A stretch of 64,000 bases of DNA from Collinsella sp. (lineage in GTDB: Bacteria > Actinomycetota > Coriobacteriia > Coriobacteriales > Coriobacteriaceae), in assembly GCA_019414345.1 (NCBI GenBank), contig DXMF01000041.1, forward strand, positions 18,515-82,514, written 5' to 3'. Numbering within the stretch: position 1 is the stretch's first letter; every line of letters begins with the position of its first letter. A program made the position numbers and the translations under genes. Positions 7,881 through 15,775 of this stretch are shown here, piece after piece. Under the pieces are notes generated by a model. The model was given only the letters and a program-made list of their open reading frames with translations, did not search any database and had not been told where the DNA came from.

Positions 7881-8453
7881 CTACGGAATGTGTACCAGGT
7901 CCCTAAAGTAGACATTGCCCGTCTGCTCCTCGAACATCCAGATATTGAGGTAGATGTCGTTGAGGTCGTTGTTCACGTCAAAGTTCGGGTCGTCGAAGGT
8001 GCCTACAAAGGTGAGCATCGCGGTCGCTTCTTCGCCTGCGGCGACGGGCTGGCGCATGCGTACGTCGCAGACGACACCGTTGACGTAGGCATAAGCATCA
8101 ACATCGCCAAACATCATGTCGACATCGGTGTTGTTTGTCACCGCAAAGATCAACACTGCGTCGCCGTAGCCATCCGTGTCCTTGCCCACGCAGGTAACAT
8201 GGACGTTCTCGTCTGCCTCTAGGTCGATGGGGAACTGTTCTTGAGGGCCGGGACCCAAACCCTGGGGGTCGACTATATCTTCGTCTATTTTGTCGAAACG
8301 CTCCGATGGCGTCGTTTTCTCGATGGCTTTGGTGCTGCCGAGATCCGGCTCACATGGTCCGGTGTTGCCATCGATGTTGCTGCAGCCCGCCAAAGCGAAC
8401 GAGCAGGCTGCAATGGCGAGCGCGATCGTGCAGAGGGTGCCTAGGCGTTCCAT
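7881..8453 (-). CDS. Uncharacterised secreted lipoprotein
   Basis: I do not recognise a family with a known role. The 190-residue protein begins with a short basic stretch, a hydrophobic run and a lipobox L-A-G-C ending at Cys24, so it should be lipidated and anchored to the outer face of the membrane by the Lgt/LspA route. After a flexible, acidic stretch (residues 30-75) comes a domain of about 110 residues with alternating hydrophobic segments (VTCVGKD, AVLIFAVTNNTDVDM, ATAMLTFVGTFDD). This suggests an immunoglobulin-like beta fold of the kind found in DUF4352-type extracellular lipoproteins. The ribosome-binding site AAGGAGG precedes the ATG. It is monocistronic and convergent with leuS. 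Confidence 0.75.
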   Translation of the reverse strand: MERLGTLCTIALAIAACSFALAGCSNIDGNTGPCEPDLGSTKAIEKTTPSERFDKIDEDIVDPQGLGPGPQEQFPIDLEADENVHVTCVGKDTDGYGDAVLIFAVTNNTDVDMMFGDVDAYAYVNGVVCDVRMRQPVAAGEEATAMLTFVGTFDDPNFDVNNDLNDIYLNIWMFEEQTGNVYFRDLVHIP

Positions 8454-8715
8454 GGATCCTCCTTGCCATAGAGATGCTGGACGGTTGTACGGTCAATGCG
8501 TGTGGCAGGCTTTCTCGCTACAGAATGCCTCTCAGCTCTAGTCTGTCCGATGTGCGCCCAGGGATGGAATGCCCATAGGGCCCGATTCGGTCGGCGCGCT
8601 GGGACCCATGGCCCGTTTTGGGGCTTTTGGGGAGCACCGCACAGGAGTCCTCGCCTAATTGTCCTATTCTTGTGGAGAAGCTGTGGGCGCGCTGACCTGC
8701 GAATTTCTTTGACGC

Positions 8716-8744
8716 TTGCACGTTTTCGCAGGTATTGGTATAGT
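8716..8744 (+). promoter_or_regulatory. Sigma-A type promoter of the rimP-nusA-infB operon
   Basis: TTGCAC at 8716-8721 is separated by exactly 17 bases from TATAGT at 8739-8744, which also has an extended TGn just upstream. Transcription should begin near 8751. The stretch 8454-8715 before it contains no gene that I can support. Confidence 0.8.
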
Positions 8745-8771
8745 TTGCTTGCAAATGAAGTTGTAATTGAA

Positions 8772-8803
8772 AGAAGTGGGGTTTCGGCCCCGCTTCTTTT
8801 TTG
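8772..8803 (+). terminator. Attenuator-like hairpin in the rimP leader
   Basis: AAGAAGTGGGG pairs with CCCCGCTTCTT over 11 bases with one wobble and a short TTTCGG loop, followed directly by TTTTTT. It lies downstream of the promoter and only 7 bases before the GGAGGTG of rimP. It has the form of an intrinsic terminator inside the leader, so the operon is probably controlled by premature termination or readthrough. The role is inferred. Confidence 0.75.
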
Positions 8804-8822
8804 TATGGATGGAGGTGCCGCA

Positions 8823-9317
8823 ATGGTCAAGACCAAGACCGAGCAGGCGATCATCGACGCGCTCGAGGCCGTCGCTCCCCAGCACGATGTCGATATTGTC
8901 GACGTTGAGCTCGTGGGCGCCACCAAGGCCCCCTGCGTGCGTGTGCGTATCGAGGGTGCCGAGGGTCAGAGCCTGTCGCTCAACGACGTCACGGCCAATA
9001 CCAAGTGGGTCGGCGACGTGATCGAGGAGCTCGACCCCATTTCTTCGAGCTACACGCTCGAGGTGTCGAGCCCGGGTATGGCGCGCCCGCTGCGCCGTCC
9101 GCGCGACTTTGCCCGCTTTGTGGGCGAGGACTGCGAGCTCACCTCCACCGCCACCGAGGGCCGTCGCAAGTACTCCGGCAAGATTGTCGCCGCGACCGAG
9201 ACGAACGTGACCCTCGAGCTCGAGGACGGCGAGTCCGTCACCCTCGATTTCTCTGATGTTAAAAAGTGCAAGTTGAAGCCCACCTACGACTTCAAGCCCG
9301 CGAAGGAAGGAAACTAA
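8823..9317 (+). CDS. rimP: Ribosome maturation factor RimP
   Basis: RimP helps assemble the 30S subunit. The 164-residue protein has the expected two parts: an N-terminal alpha/beta domain with VDIVDVELVGATK and VRVRIEGAEG, then the signature LEVSSPGMARPLRRPRDFARFVG leading into the SH3-like C-terminal domain. The quoted signature spans residues around 80-100 and is nearly invariant in the family (text shown in pieces: LEVSSPGMARPLR, RDFARFVG). The start is ATG 8823, with GGAGGTG at 8811-8817. It is the first gene of the long operon and its stop lies one base before nusA, so the two are translationally coupled. Confidence 0.94.
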   Translation: MVKTKTEQAIIDALEAVAPQHDVDIVDVELVGATKAPCVRVRIEGAEGQSLSLNDVTANTKWVGDVIEELDPISSSYTLEVSSPGMARPLRRPRDFARFVGEDCELTSTATEGRRKYSGKIVAATETNVTLELEDGESVTLDFSDVKKCKLKPTYDFKPAKEGN

Positions 9318-9318
9318 C

Positions 9319-10563
9319 ATGGCAGCATCCGACATGATGTCCGCCCTGATGGAGCTTTGCCAGGAGAGGCACATCGACCAGCTCTACCTGATCGACCGCC
9401 TGGAGCAGTCGCTCGCCAAGAGCTATGCCGAGATCTTGCATCTTGAGTGGGGCGCCAAGGTGACCATCGACCGCACCACCGGCAAGATCTACGTTTACCG
9501 TCTGGAGCCGATCGACGATTCCATGGACGAGGAGGGCAACTTCACCGAGTTCGAGGAGATCGACGTCACCCCCAAGAACACGAGCCGCATCGCCGCTCAG
9601 CACGCCAAGGCCGAGATCAACGCCATCGTGCGTAACTCCGCCCGCGAGCAGATCTACGAGGAGTTCTCCGGTCGTATCGGTGACCTCATCAGCGGTACCG
9701 TGCTGCAGTCCACGCCCGACTTCACGATCGTCAAGATCCGCGATGGCGTCGAGGCCGAGCTGCCGCATTTTGACCAGCGCCGTTACGAGAACGAGCGCAA
9801 CGAGCGTCCGATGGGCGAGCGCTATCTGCACAACCAGCACATCAAGGCCGTGATCATCGACGTCCGCGATCCCAACTCCAACCTGCAGCCGGTTCGCGGC
9901 GAGCACAGCCGTCCGCCGATCGTCATCTCCCGCACCCACCCCGAGCTCATGCGTCGTCTGTTTGAGCAGGAGGTGCCCGAGATCTATGAGGGCACCGTCC
10001 AGATTAAGTCGATTGCCCGCGAGCCCGGCCAGCGCTCCAAGGTCGCCGTCCACTCGCTCGACGACCGCCTGGATCCCGTGGGCGCCTGCGTCGGCCCCAA
10101 GGGCAGCCGCGTTCGCGCCGTCGTGGGCGAGCTCCGCGGCGAGCGCGTCGACGTCATCCTGTGGGATGCCGATCCGGCCGTCTACGTCGCCAACGCCCTG
10201 TCGCCCGCCAAGGTCACCCGCGTCCTCATCGACGAGGAGAAGGCCTACGCCGGCGTCATCGTGCCCGACGACCAGCTTTCGCTCGCAATCGGCAAGGAGG
10301 GCCAGAACGCCCGCCTCGCCGCTCGCCTGACCGGCTGGCACATCGACATCAAGTCCGAGACCCTTGCCGCCGACATCCTCAAGAACGTCCCCGTTCACGA
10401 GGAGCCCGCCGCCGACCTGATCGGTGACGAGGACGACGACGTCCGTCGCTGCGAGTACGTGTCCGAGGACGGCATTCAGTGCCGCAACCAGGCCCGCCCC
10501 GGCTCCCGTTTCTGCGGTGTCCACGACACCGACGCCTTCGATGATGCGGAGGACCTGATCTAG
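9319..10563 (+). CDS. nusA: Transcription termination/antitermination factor NusA with a Cys-rich C-terminal tail
   Basis: NusA binds RNA polymerase and modulates pausing, termination and antitermination. The 414-residue protein has the N-terminal polymerase-binding domain (about 1-125), an S1 domain (GTVLQSTPDFTIVKIRDG near 140), and two KH domains; DPVGACVGPKGSRVRAVVGE and LSLAIGKEGQNARLAARLTG carry the GxxG-type loops. The acidic C-terminal repeats of enterobacterial NusA are absent. Instead the tail holds Cys378, Cys388, Cys399 and His402 (C-x9-C-x10-C-x2-H), a possible CCCH zinc site. The ylxR and L7Ae-like genes that often separate nusA from infB are missing. RBS is AAGGAAGG just inside the end of rimP. 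Confidence 0.95.
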   Translation: MAASDMMSALMELCQERHIDQLYLIDRLEQSLAKSYAEILHLEWGAKVTIDRTTGKIYVYRLEPIDDSMDEEGNFTEFEEIDVTPKNTSRIAAQHAKAEINAIVRNSAREQIYEEFSGRIGDLISGTVLQSTPDFTIVKIRDGVEAELPHFDQRRYENERNERPMGERYLHNQHIKAVIIDVRDPNSNLQPVRGEHSRPPIVISRTHPELMRRLFEQEVPEIYEGTVQIKSIAREPGQRSKVAVHSLDDRLDPVGACVGPKGSRVRAVVGELRGERVDVILWDADPAVYVANALSPAKVTRVLIDEEKAYAGVIVPDDQLSLAIGKEGQNARLAARLTGWHIDIKSETLAADILKNVPVHEEPAADLIGDEDDDVRRCEYVSEDGIQCRNQARPGSRFCGVHDTDAFDDAEDLI

Positions 10564-10572
10564 CGCGCGGTC

Positions 10573-10632
10573 GCGCCGGGCAGGTCCCGGCGCATCTCCC
10601 ACGCTCGTTCAGTCTCTAGGCACCCAAGGTGC
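10573..10632 (+). other. Two short hairpins in the nusA-infB spacer
   Basis: GCGCCGGG (10573-10580) pairs with CCCGGCGC (10586-10593), and GGCAC (10618-10622) pairs with GTGCC (10628-10632). Neither has a T run, so full termination is unlikely. They could slow polymerase, protect an mRNA end or mark a processing site. The 91-base spacer has no other visible element apart from the infB ribosome-binding site. Confidence 0.5.
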
Positions 10633-10654
10633 CAGAAAGGGTAGGTGAAGTCAT

Positions 10655-13369
10655 ATGGCAAAAGTCCGTGTGTCCACCCTGGCCAAAGAGTTCGGCATGA
10701 CCTCCAAGGAACTGATGGGTCATCTCGCCGAAATGAAGATTCCCGCTAAGTCCGCTTCCTCCGCGCTGGAGGACGCCTACGTCGCCATGGTCCGCAAGCA
10801 GCTCGCCTCGGTGATCGAGGCCCGCGCCAAGGAAGTCGAGGCCGCCAAGCAGGCCGAGGAGGAGGCAGCCGCCGCCGAGGAGGCAGCGCGCGCTGCCGAG
10901 GCCGAGCGCGAGCGCATCGCCGCCGAGAAGGCACGCGAGGAGGAGCGCCGCCAGTTCGCAGCCGCCCAGGCTGCCGAGGAGGCCGCCCGCGCCGAGGCCG
11001 AGGCCAAGAAGAAGGCCGAGCAGGAGCGCCTTGCCCGCGAGAAGGAGGAGGCTGCCCGCGAGGCCCAGCGCCGCGCCGTCCCCGCTTCCGACTCCGGTTC
11101 GCGCTTCCGTTCGCTGCTCGACCAGATTGCCGCACAGGAGACCGTGCTCAAGGAGAAGAAGGACGCCGAGGCGAAGGCCAAGGCCGAGCGCGCCTCCGAG
11201 CGCGGCAACCGTCGTGGCGGCAACAACGACCGTCGCGGTGGTCGTCGTAACGATCGCAGCGCCTCCGACAGCAACTCCGAGCGCAACGCCTCCGAGAGCC
11301 GTCCGCACAGCCATCGCACCAACGCTAGCAACAACGTCGCTGCCGGCATGGACTTCCCCAACCCCGATAAGCAGGGCAAGGGCAAGAAGCGCAAGGGCGG
11401 TCACGGCAACGATGAGGACCATTACAGCCGCATGGCTCGCGAGGCCGAAGAGTACAGCCGCGAGAAGGTGCTCGAGGAGGCCCGCGCCGCCGTCGAGGAG
11501 GCCTCTCGCGAGTCCACCGGTCGCCGCAAGAAGCGCAAGGAGAAGCGCGAGCGCGAGGCTGCTAAGGCTCAGGAGGAGCGCAAGATTGAGGAGGCGCTGG
11601 CCCAGGGCGTGAACCCCGAGGAGCTCGACGCCATCAAGGTCTCCCAGGGCGTTACCGTCCAGGAGCTCGCCGAGGCGCTCGACGTTCCGGCCAACGACAT
11701 CATCAAGCGCCTGTTCCTGCTGGGCACGCCGCTTACGATGACGCAGTCCATGTCCGACGACCTCGTCGAGCTCGTTGCCGACGACCTGGGCCGTCAGATC
11801 AAGATCATCACCCCCGAGGAGGAGAACACCTTCTCGTTCTACGACGATCCCGCCGACCTTAAGCCCCGCGCCCCGGTCGTCACCGTCATGGGTCACGTCG
11901 ACCACGGCAAGACGAGCCTGCTCGACGCCATCCGCCACACCGGTGTCGCTGCCGGCGAGGCGGGCGGCATCACTCAGGCCATCGGCGCTTCGCAGGTCAT
12001 GATCAACGACCGCAAGATCACCTTCATCGATACCCCGGGCCACGCCACCTTTACGGCTATGCGTGCCCGCGGCGCCAAGGTGACCGACATCGTCATCCTA
12101 ATCGTGGCTGCCGACGACGGCGTCATGCCTCAGACCATCGAGTCGATCAATCACGCCAAGGCCGCCGGCGTACCCATCGTCGTCGCCGTCAACAAGATCG
12201 ATAAGCCGGGCGCCAACCCCGACCGCGTGCGCCAGGAGCTCACCGAGTACGGCATCATCCCCGAGGAGTGGGGCGGACAGAACATGTTCGTCAACATCTC
12301 GGCCAAGCAGAAGATCGGTATCGACGACCTGCTCGAGACCGTGCTGCTCCAGGCCGACGTGCTCGAGCTCAAGGCCAACCCCGACACCTTTGCCTCCGGT
12401 AACGTCCTCGAGGCTAAGCTCGACAAGGGCCGCGGTTCGGTTGCCACGGTTCTCGTGACACGCGGTACCCTGCACGTGGGCGATACGCTGGTCGCCGGCC
12501 TTACCTACGGCCGCGTCCGCGCCATGCTCGATCCTAAGGGCAATGCCGTCACCGAGGCCGGCCCCTCCGACGCCGTCGAGATCCTGGGCCTGCAGTCCGT
12601 GCCCAACGCCGGTGACGAGTTCCGCGTGTTCGAGGATGAGCGCGAGGCTCGCGCCCTGGCGGATGAGCGTTCGCTCAAGGCCCGTATCGAGGAGCAGAGC
12701 CGCGTGAAGCACGTCACGCTCGAGAACCTCTTCGAGACCATCGCCGATGCCGAGGTCAAGGAGCTCAACCTGATCATCAAGGCCGACGTCCAGGGTTCCA
12801 TCGAGGCCCTTCAGGACTCGCTCGACAAGATGGATCAGTCCGAGGTCCGCATCAACACGATCCACTCCGCCGTCGGTGCCATCAACGAGACCGACGTCGT
12901 CCTGGCCGACGCCTCCAACGCCATCATCATCGGCTTTGGCGTGCGTCCCGACGGCAAGGCCCGCTCCGCAGCCGAGCGCGAGGGCGTCGAGATTCGTTGC
13001 TACGACGTTATCTATAAGTGCCTCGAGGAGCTCGACGCTGCCCGCATCGGCATGCTCAAGCCCACCGAGGTCGAGGTCTCCACGGGTACCGCGACCGTCC
13101 TGGACACCTTCAAGGTGCCCAAAGTCGGCATCGCCGCCGGTGTCCGCGTCGAGGAGGGCGAGATCGCCGCGACCGATTCCGTGCGCCTGGTGCGTGACGG
13201 CATTGTGGTCTTCAACGGCAAGATTGCCTCGATGCGCCACTACAAGGACGAGGCCAAGAGCCTCAAGAGCGGTTCCGAGGGCGGCATTGGCCTGGAGAAC
13301 TTCCAGGACATCAAGCCCGGCGATCAGATCGAGGGTTACCGCATCGACCAGGTTGCCCGTACCGAGTAG
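10655..13369 (+). CDS. infB: Translation initiation factor IF-2
   Basis: IF-2 is the GTPase that places fMet-tRNA on the 30S subunit and promotes subunit joining. The 904-residue protein starts with the IF2_N fold (VSTLAKEFGMTSKELMGHLA), followed by a long Ala/Glu/Lys/Arg coiled-coil and a basic, Asn/Arg-rich linker to about residue 300. A second IF2_N domain (VTVQELAEALDVPANDIIKR) precedes the G domain. G-domain motifs are GHVDHGKTSLLD, DTPGHATF and VNKIDKPG. The beta-barrel and C-terminal tRNA-binding domains follow (VQGSIEAL, IGFGVRPD, FKVPKVG...AGVRV). RBS AGGTGAAG lies 5 bases before ATG. It continues the operon from nusA and leads into rbfA 11 bases later. Confidence 0.97.
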   Translation: MAKVRVSTLAKEFGMTSKELMGHLAEMKIPAKSASSALEDAYVAMVRKQLASVIEARAKEVEAAKQAEEEAAAAEEAARAAEAERERIAAEKAREEERRQFAAAQAAEEAARAEAEAKKKAEQERLAREKEEAAREAQRRAVPASDSGSRFRSLLDQIAAQETVLKEKKDAEAKAKAERASERGNRRGGNNDRRGGRRNDRSASDSNSERNASESRPHSHRTNASNNVAAGMDFPNPDKQGKGKKRKGGHGNDEDHYSRMAREAEEYSREKVLEEARAAVEEASRESTGRRKKRKEKREREAAKAQEERKIEEALAQGVNPEELDAIKVSQGVTVQELAEALDVPANDIIKRLFLLGTPLTMTQSMSDDLVELVADDLGRQIKIITPEEENTFSFYDDPADLKPRAPVVTVMGHVDHGKTSLLDAIRHTGVAAGEAGGITQAIGASQVMINDRKITFIDTPGHATFTAMRARGAKVTDIVILIVAADDGVMPQTIESINHAKAAGVPIVVAVNKIDKPGANPDRVRQELTEYGIIPEEWGGQNMFVNISAKQKIGIDDLLETVLLQADVLELKANPDTFASGNVLEAKLDKGRGSVATVLVTRGTLHVGDTLVAGLTYGRVRAMLDPKGNAVTEAGPSDAVEILGLQSVPNAGDEFRVFEDEREARALADERSLKARIEEQSRVKHVTLENLFETIADAEVKELNLIIKADVQGSIEALQDSLDKMDQSEVRINTIHSAVGAINETDVVLADASNAIIIGFGVRPDGKARSAAEREGVEIRCYDVIYKCLEELDAARIGMLKPTEVEVSTGTATVLDTFKVPKVGIAAGVRVEEGEIAATDSVRLVRDGIVVFNGKIASMRHYKDEAKSLKSGSEGGIGLENFQDIKPGDQIEGYRIDQVARTE

Positions 13370-13380
13370 GGGGTAGCGCT

Positions 13381-13791
13381 ATGAAGCAAACGCAGGCAAC
13401 CCGCCGTTTGGGCGAGCAGCTTCGCGAGAAGCTTGGTTATATCCTGCTCTTTGAGGTTTCCGATCCGCGTCTCGACCTGGTCACCCTGACTGCGGTCGAG
13501 GTCGCGGTGGACCGTTCGTTCGCACGCGTGTACGTGTCGTGCGATGCGAGCCGCTACGATGAGGTCATGGAGGCGCTTGCCAGCGCCAAGGGCCGTATTC
13601 GCAGCCTGTTGGCTCGCTCGCTCGATTGGCGCGTCACGCCCGAGCTCGATTTTCGCATCGATCGCTCGACCGATGAGGCCGAGCGCATCACGCGTGCGCT
13701 GGAAAACGTTCCGGCCACGCTTGCGATCGAAAAGGACGAGGACGGCTACCCCATAGCGGATGCCGCCCAGGAGGCAGCTTTAGATGACTAA
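13381..13791 (+). CDS. rbfA: Ribosome-binding factor A
   Basis: RbfA binds the 30S subunit during late maturation of the 16S rRNA 5' end and in cold adaptation. The 136-residue protein begins with the diagnostic helix (TRRLGEQLREKLGYILLFEV, then SDPRL) and continues with the KH-like core (VTLTAVEVAVDRSFARVYVS). The last 30 residues are acidic and probably flexible. It follows infB by 11 bases and overlaps the next gene by 8 bases, so the operon is tightly coupled. The start codon is ATG at 13381, after the purine-rich GGGGGTAGCG. Confidence 0.94.
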   Translation: MKQTQATRRLGEQLREKLGYILLFEVSDPRLDLVTLTAVEVAVDRSFARVYVSCDASRYDEVMEALASAKGRIRSLLARSLDWRVTPELDFRIDRSTDEAERITRALENVPATLAIEKDEDGYPIADAAQEAALDD

Positions 13792-14827
13792 TTCCGCCGA
13801 TCTCGCCTCGTGCGAGTCTGCAGATATTAAACGACGCATCCTCGAGCTCATCGAGGGTGCGTCCTCCATTGCGATCTCGGGTCACACCTCTCCCGACGGC
13901 GATGCCCTGGGCTCCGTGTTGGGCCTGGGCCTTTCGCTTATGAAGGTGTTCCCCGACAAGGACATCGCCCTGCTGCTGGCAGACGACGATCCCGTTCCGC
14001 GCATCTACCGTTTTATGGAGGGCGCCGATCTGCTGGTGCCGGCATCTGCCTACACCGGCAACCCGGACCTGTTCATTTCGGTAGACGTGCCGGTCGTCGA
14101 GCGCCTCAATAATTCCGCCGAGGTGTTGCGTCGTTCGGCTCACGTGGCGTGCTTTGACCATCACCCGGCACGCGAGGAGTTTGCCGAGGTCAGCCTTAGG
14201 TGTGTCAATGCCGCTGCTTGCGCCATGATCATCGACCGCTTTTTGGCCGATTGCGGTATTACCGCAAGCGACAGCATCGCCACCTGCCTGCTGTGCGGCC
14301 TGGTGACCGATACCGGTCGTTTTCAGTACCAAAACGCCGATGCAGCTGCGTTCCATGCCGCCTCGCGCCTGGTCGCGCACGGTGCCGATCCCGCGCGTGT
14401 TGCGCTCGAGGTCTACCAGAGCATGCGTGTAGAGTTCTTGCATCTTAAGTCCATCGTTATGGGCCGCATCAAAACAGTGGCGCACGGTCGCGTGGCATAT
14501 AGTTATGCGTACCAGAGCGACCTCGAGGCCTGCGGCGTCACTTCGGATGAGTGCGACGGCCTGGTCGATGTGGTGCGTTCGGTTATGGGCGTCGAGGTCT
14601 GCCTGTTTCTGAAGGGCATTGAGGGCGATACCAAGGTACGCGGCAACCTGCGCTCCAAGGGTGACCTTGATGTGTCCGAGATCGCTGCCAACTTTGGCGG
14701 TGGCGGGCATCATGCCGCCGCCGGCTTTTCCAACAACGGAACGATTCGCGAGACGCTCGCCGTGGCACTTCCCATGCTGGCCGAGCTGGTGGGGGAGGAT
14801 CCCGCTTCGGTGACCGTCGAGCTCTAA
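13784..14827 (+). CDS. nrnA: DHH-family phosphoesterase, NrnA-type (nanoRNase / pAp phosphatase)
   Basis: NrnA-type enzymes degrade 2-5 nt RNA fragments and dephosphorylate pAp. The 347-residue protein has the DHH N-terminal metal-binding motifs: SGHTSPDGDALGSVLGLG near residue 30, the DHH box as CFDHHPAR near 125 and LVTDTGRF near 175. The DHHA1 C-terminal substrate-binding domain ends in NFGGGGHHAAAGF. Length and motif order match the family. It overlaps rbfA by 8 bases; AGGAGG within rbfA serves as its ribosome-binding site. Placement between rbfA and truB is typical of Gram-positive bacteria. It acts in the cytoplasm in RNA turnover. Confidence 0.9.
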   Translation: MTNSADLASCESADIKRRILELIEGASSIAISGHTSPDGDALGSVLGLGLSLMKVFPDKDIALLLADDDPVPRIYRFMEGADLLVPASAYTGNPDLFISVDVPVVERLNNSAEVLRRSAHVACFDHHPAREEFAEVSLRCVNAAACAMIIDRFLADCGITASDSIATCLLCGLVTDTGRFQYQNADAAAFHAASRLVAHGADPARVALEVYQSMRVEFLHLKSIVMGRIKTVAHGRVAYSYAYQSDLEACGVTSDECDGLVDVVRSVMGVEVCLFLKGIEGDTKVRGNLRSKGDLDVSEIAANFGGGGHHAAAGFSNNGTIRETLAVALPMLAELVGEDPASVTVEL

Positions 14828-14842
14828 CATTTTGGATGGTAC

Positions 14843-15775
14843 ATGGCTCGTCGTACGCCTTCTCAATTGAATATGCTGCTCGCCGTCGATAAGCCGGTGG
14901 GCTGCACGTCCCACGACGTGGTTTCGCAATGCCGACGCGCCCTCCATGAGCGGCGCGTCGGTCATGCCGGAACGCTCGACCCCATGGCATCGGGCGTCAT
15001 GGTGGTGGGCGTGGGTCAGGCCACACGTCTGCTGGGCATGCTTACGCTTGATACCAAAAGCTACGTTGCCGATATCTCGTTTGGCGTCGAGACCAATACC
15101 GATGATGCGGAAGGCGAGGCCGTCCGCACGGTGCCCATTGCCGCCGATCTGCGCGATCCGGCCTATGCCCGCGAGCGCCTGTGCGCCATGTTGGGCCCGC
15201 AGATGCAGGTGCCGCCGGCGTTTTCGGCCATTTCGGTCAACGGCGTGCGCGCCTATAAGTCTGCGCGCGAGGGCAATGCCGTTGAGTTGCCCCCGCGTCC
15301 GGTCGAGGTGTACTCCGCCGATCTGATTGCCGTGAGCGGCGAGGGCGACGCTTGCGTTTGGACTGTGGCGTTTTCGGTGAGCAAGGGCACCTATATCCGT
15401 GCGCTCGCCCGCGACTTGGGTCGTGCCTGCGACAACGCGGCACATATTTCCGCGCTGCGCCGAACGGCTTCCGGCATTGTCTCCATCGGTGCTTGCCATG
15501 CGGTCGAGGAGCTTTCTGCCGAGTCCGCTGCCGGCTTTGCCCTGGATCCCATTGCGGCACTAGGCGCCACGCGCGTCGACTTGCCGGGTGATCTTGCCGA
15601 CGATCTGCTGTGCGGACGTCGTATTTCTATTGAGCGCGCGCTTGTGGGCTTCGATGCGTCGAAGGCGCCGTTTGCGCTGGTGCTCGATGGCGGGCTCAAG
15701 GCGCTCGCCCGTATCGAGGGCGGTCGCTTTGTTATGGAGCACGTCTTTCCGCAGGCGATCGGCGGTGTTCGATGA
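14843..15775 (+). CDS. truB: tRNA pseudouridine(55) synthase TruB
   Basis: TruB converts U55 in the T arm of nearly all tRNAs to pseudouridine. In the 310-residue protein the KxxG motif LLAVDKPVGCTSHDVV is followed by the catalytic motif GHAGTLDPMASG with the nucleophile Asp46. SKGTYIRALARDLG near residue 185 is the family's third motif. A C-terminal domain of about 70 residues follows. The gene lies 15 bases after nrnA and shares the ATGA junction with ribF, so translation of the two is coupled. Confidence 0.95.
   Translation: MARRTPSQLNMLLAVDKPVGCTSHDVVSQCRRALHERRVGHAGTLDPMASGVMVVGVGQATRLLGMLTLDTKSYVADISFGVETNTDDAEGEAVRTVPIAADLRDPAYARERLCAMLGPQMQVPPAFSAISVNGVRAYKSAREGNAVELPPRPVEVYSADLIAVSGEGDACVWTVAFSVSKGTYIRALARDLGRACDNAAHISALRRTASGIVSIGACHAVEELSAESAAGFALDPIAALGATRVDLPGDLADDLLCGRRISIERALVGFDASKAPFALVLDGGLKALARIEGGRFVMEHVFPQAIGGVR

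Noticed and set aside
10810..11060. Apparent repeat region in infB (GCC-GAG-GAG-type units)
   Set aside because: It encodes the Ala/Glu/Lys coiled-coil linker normal for IF-2 and is not a DNA repeat element.
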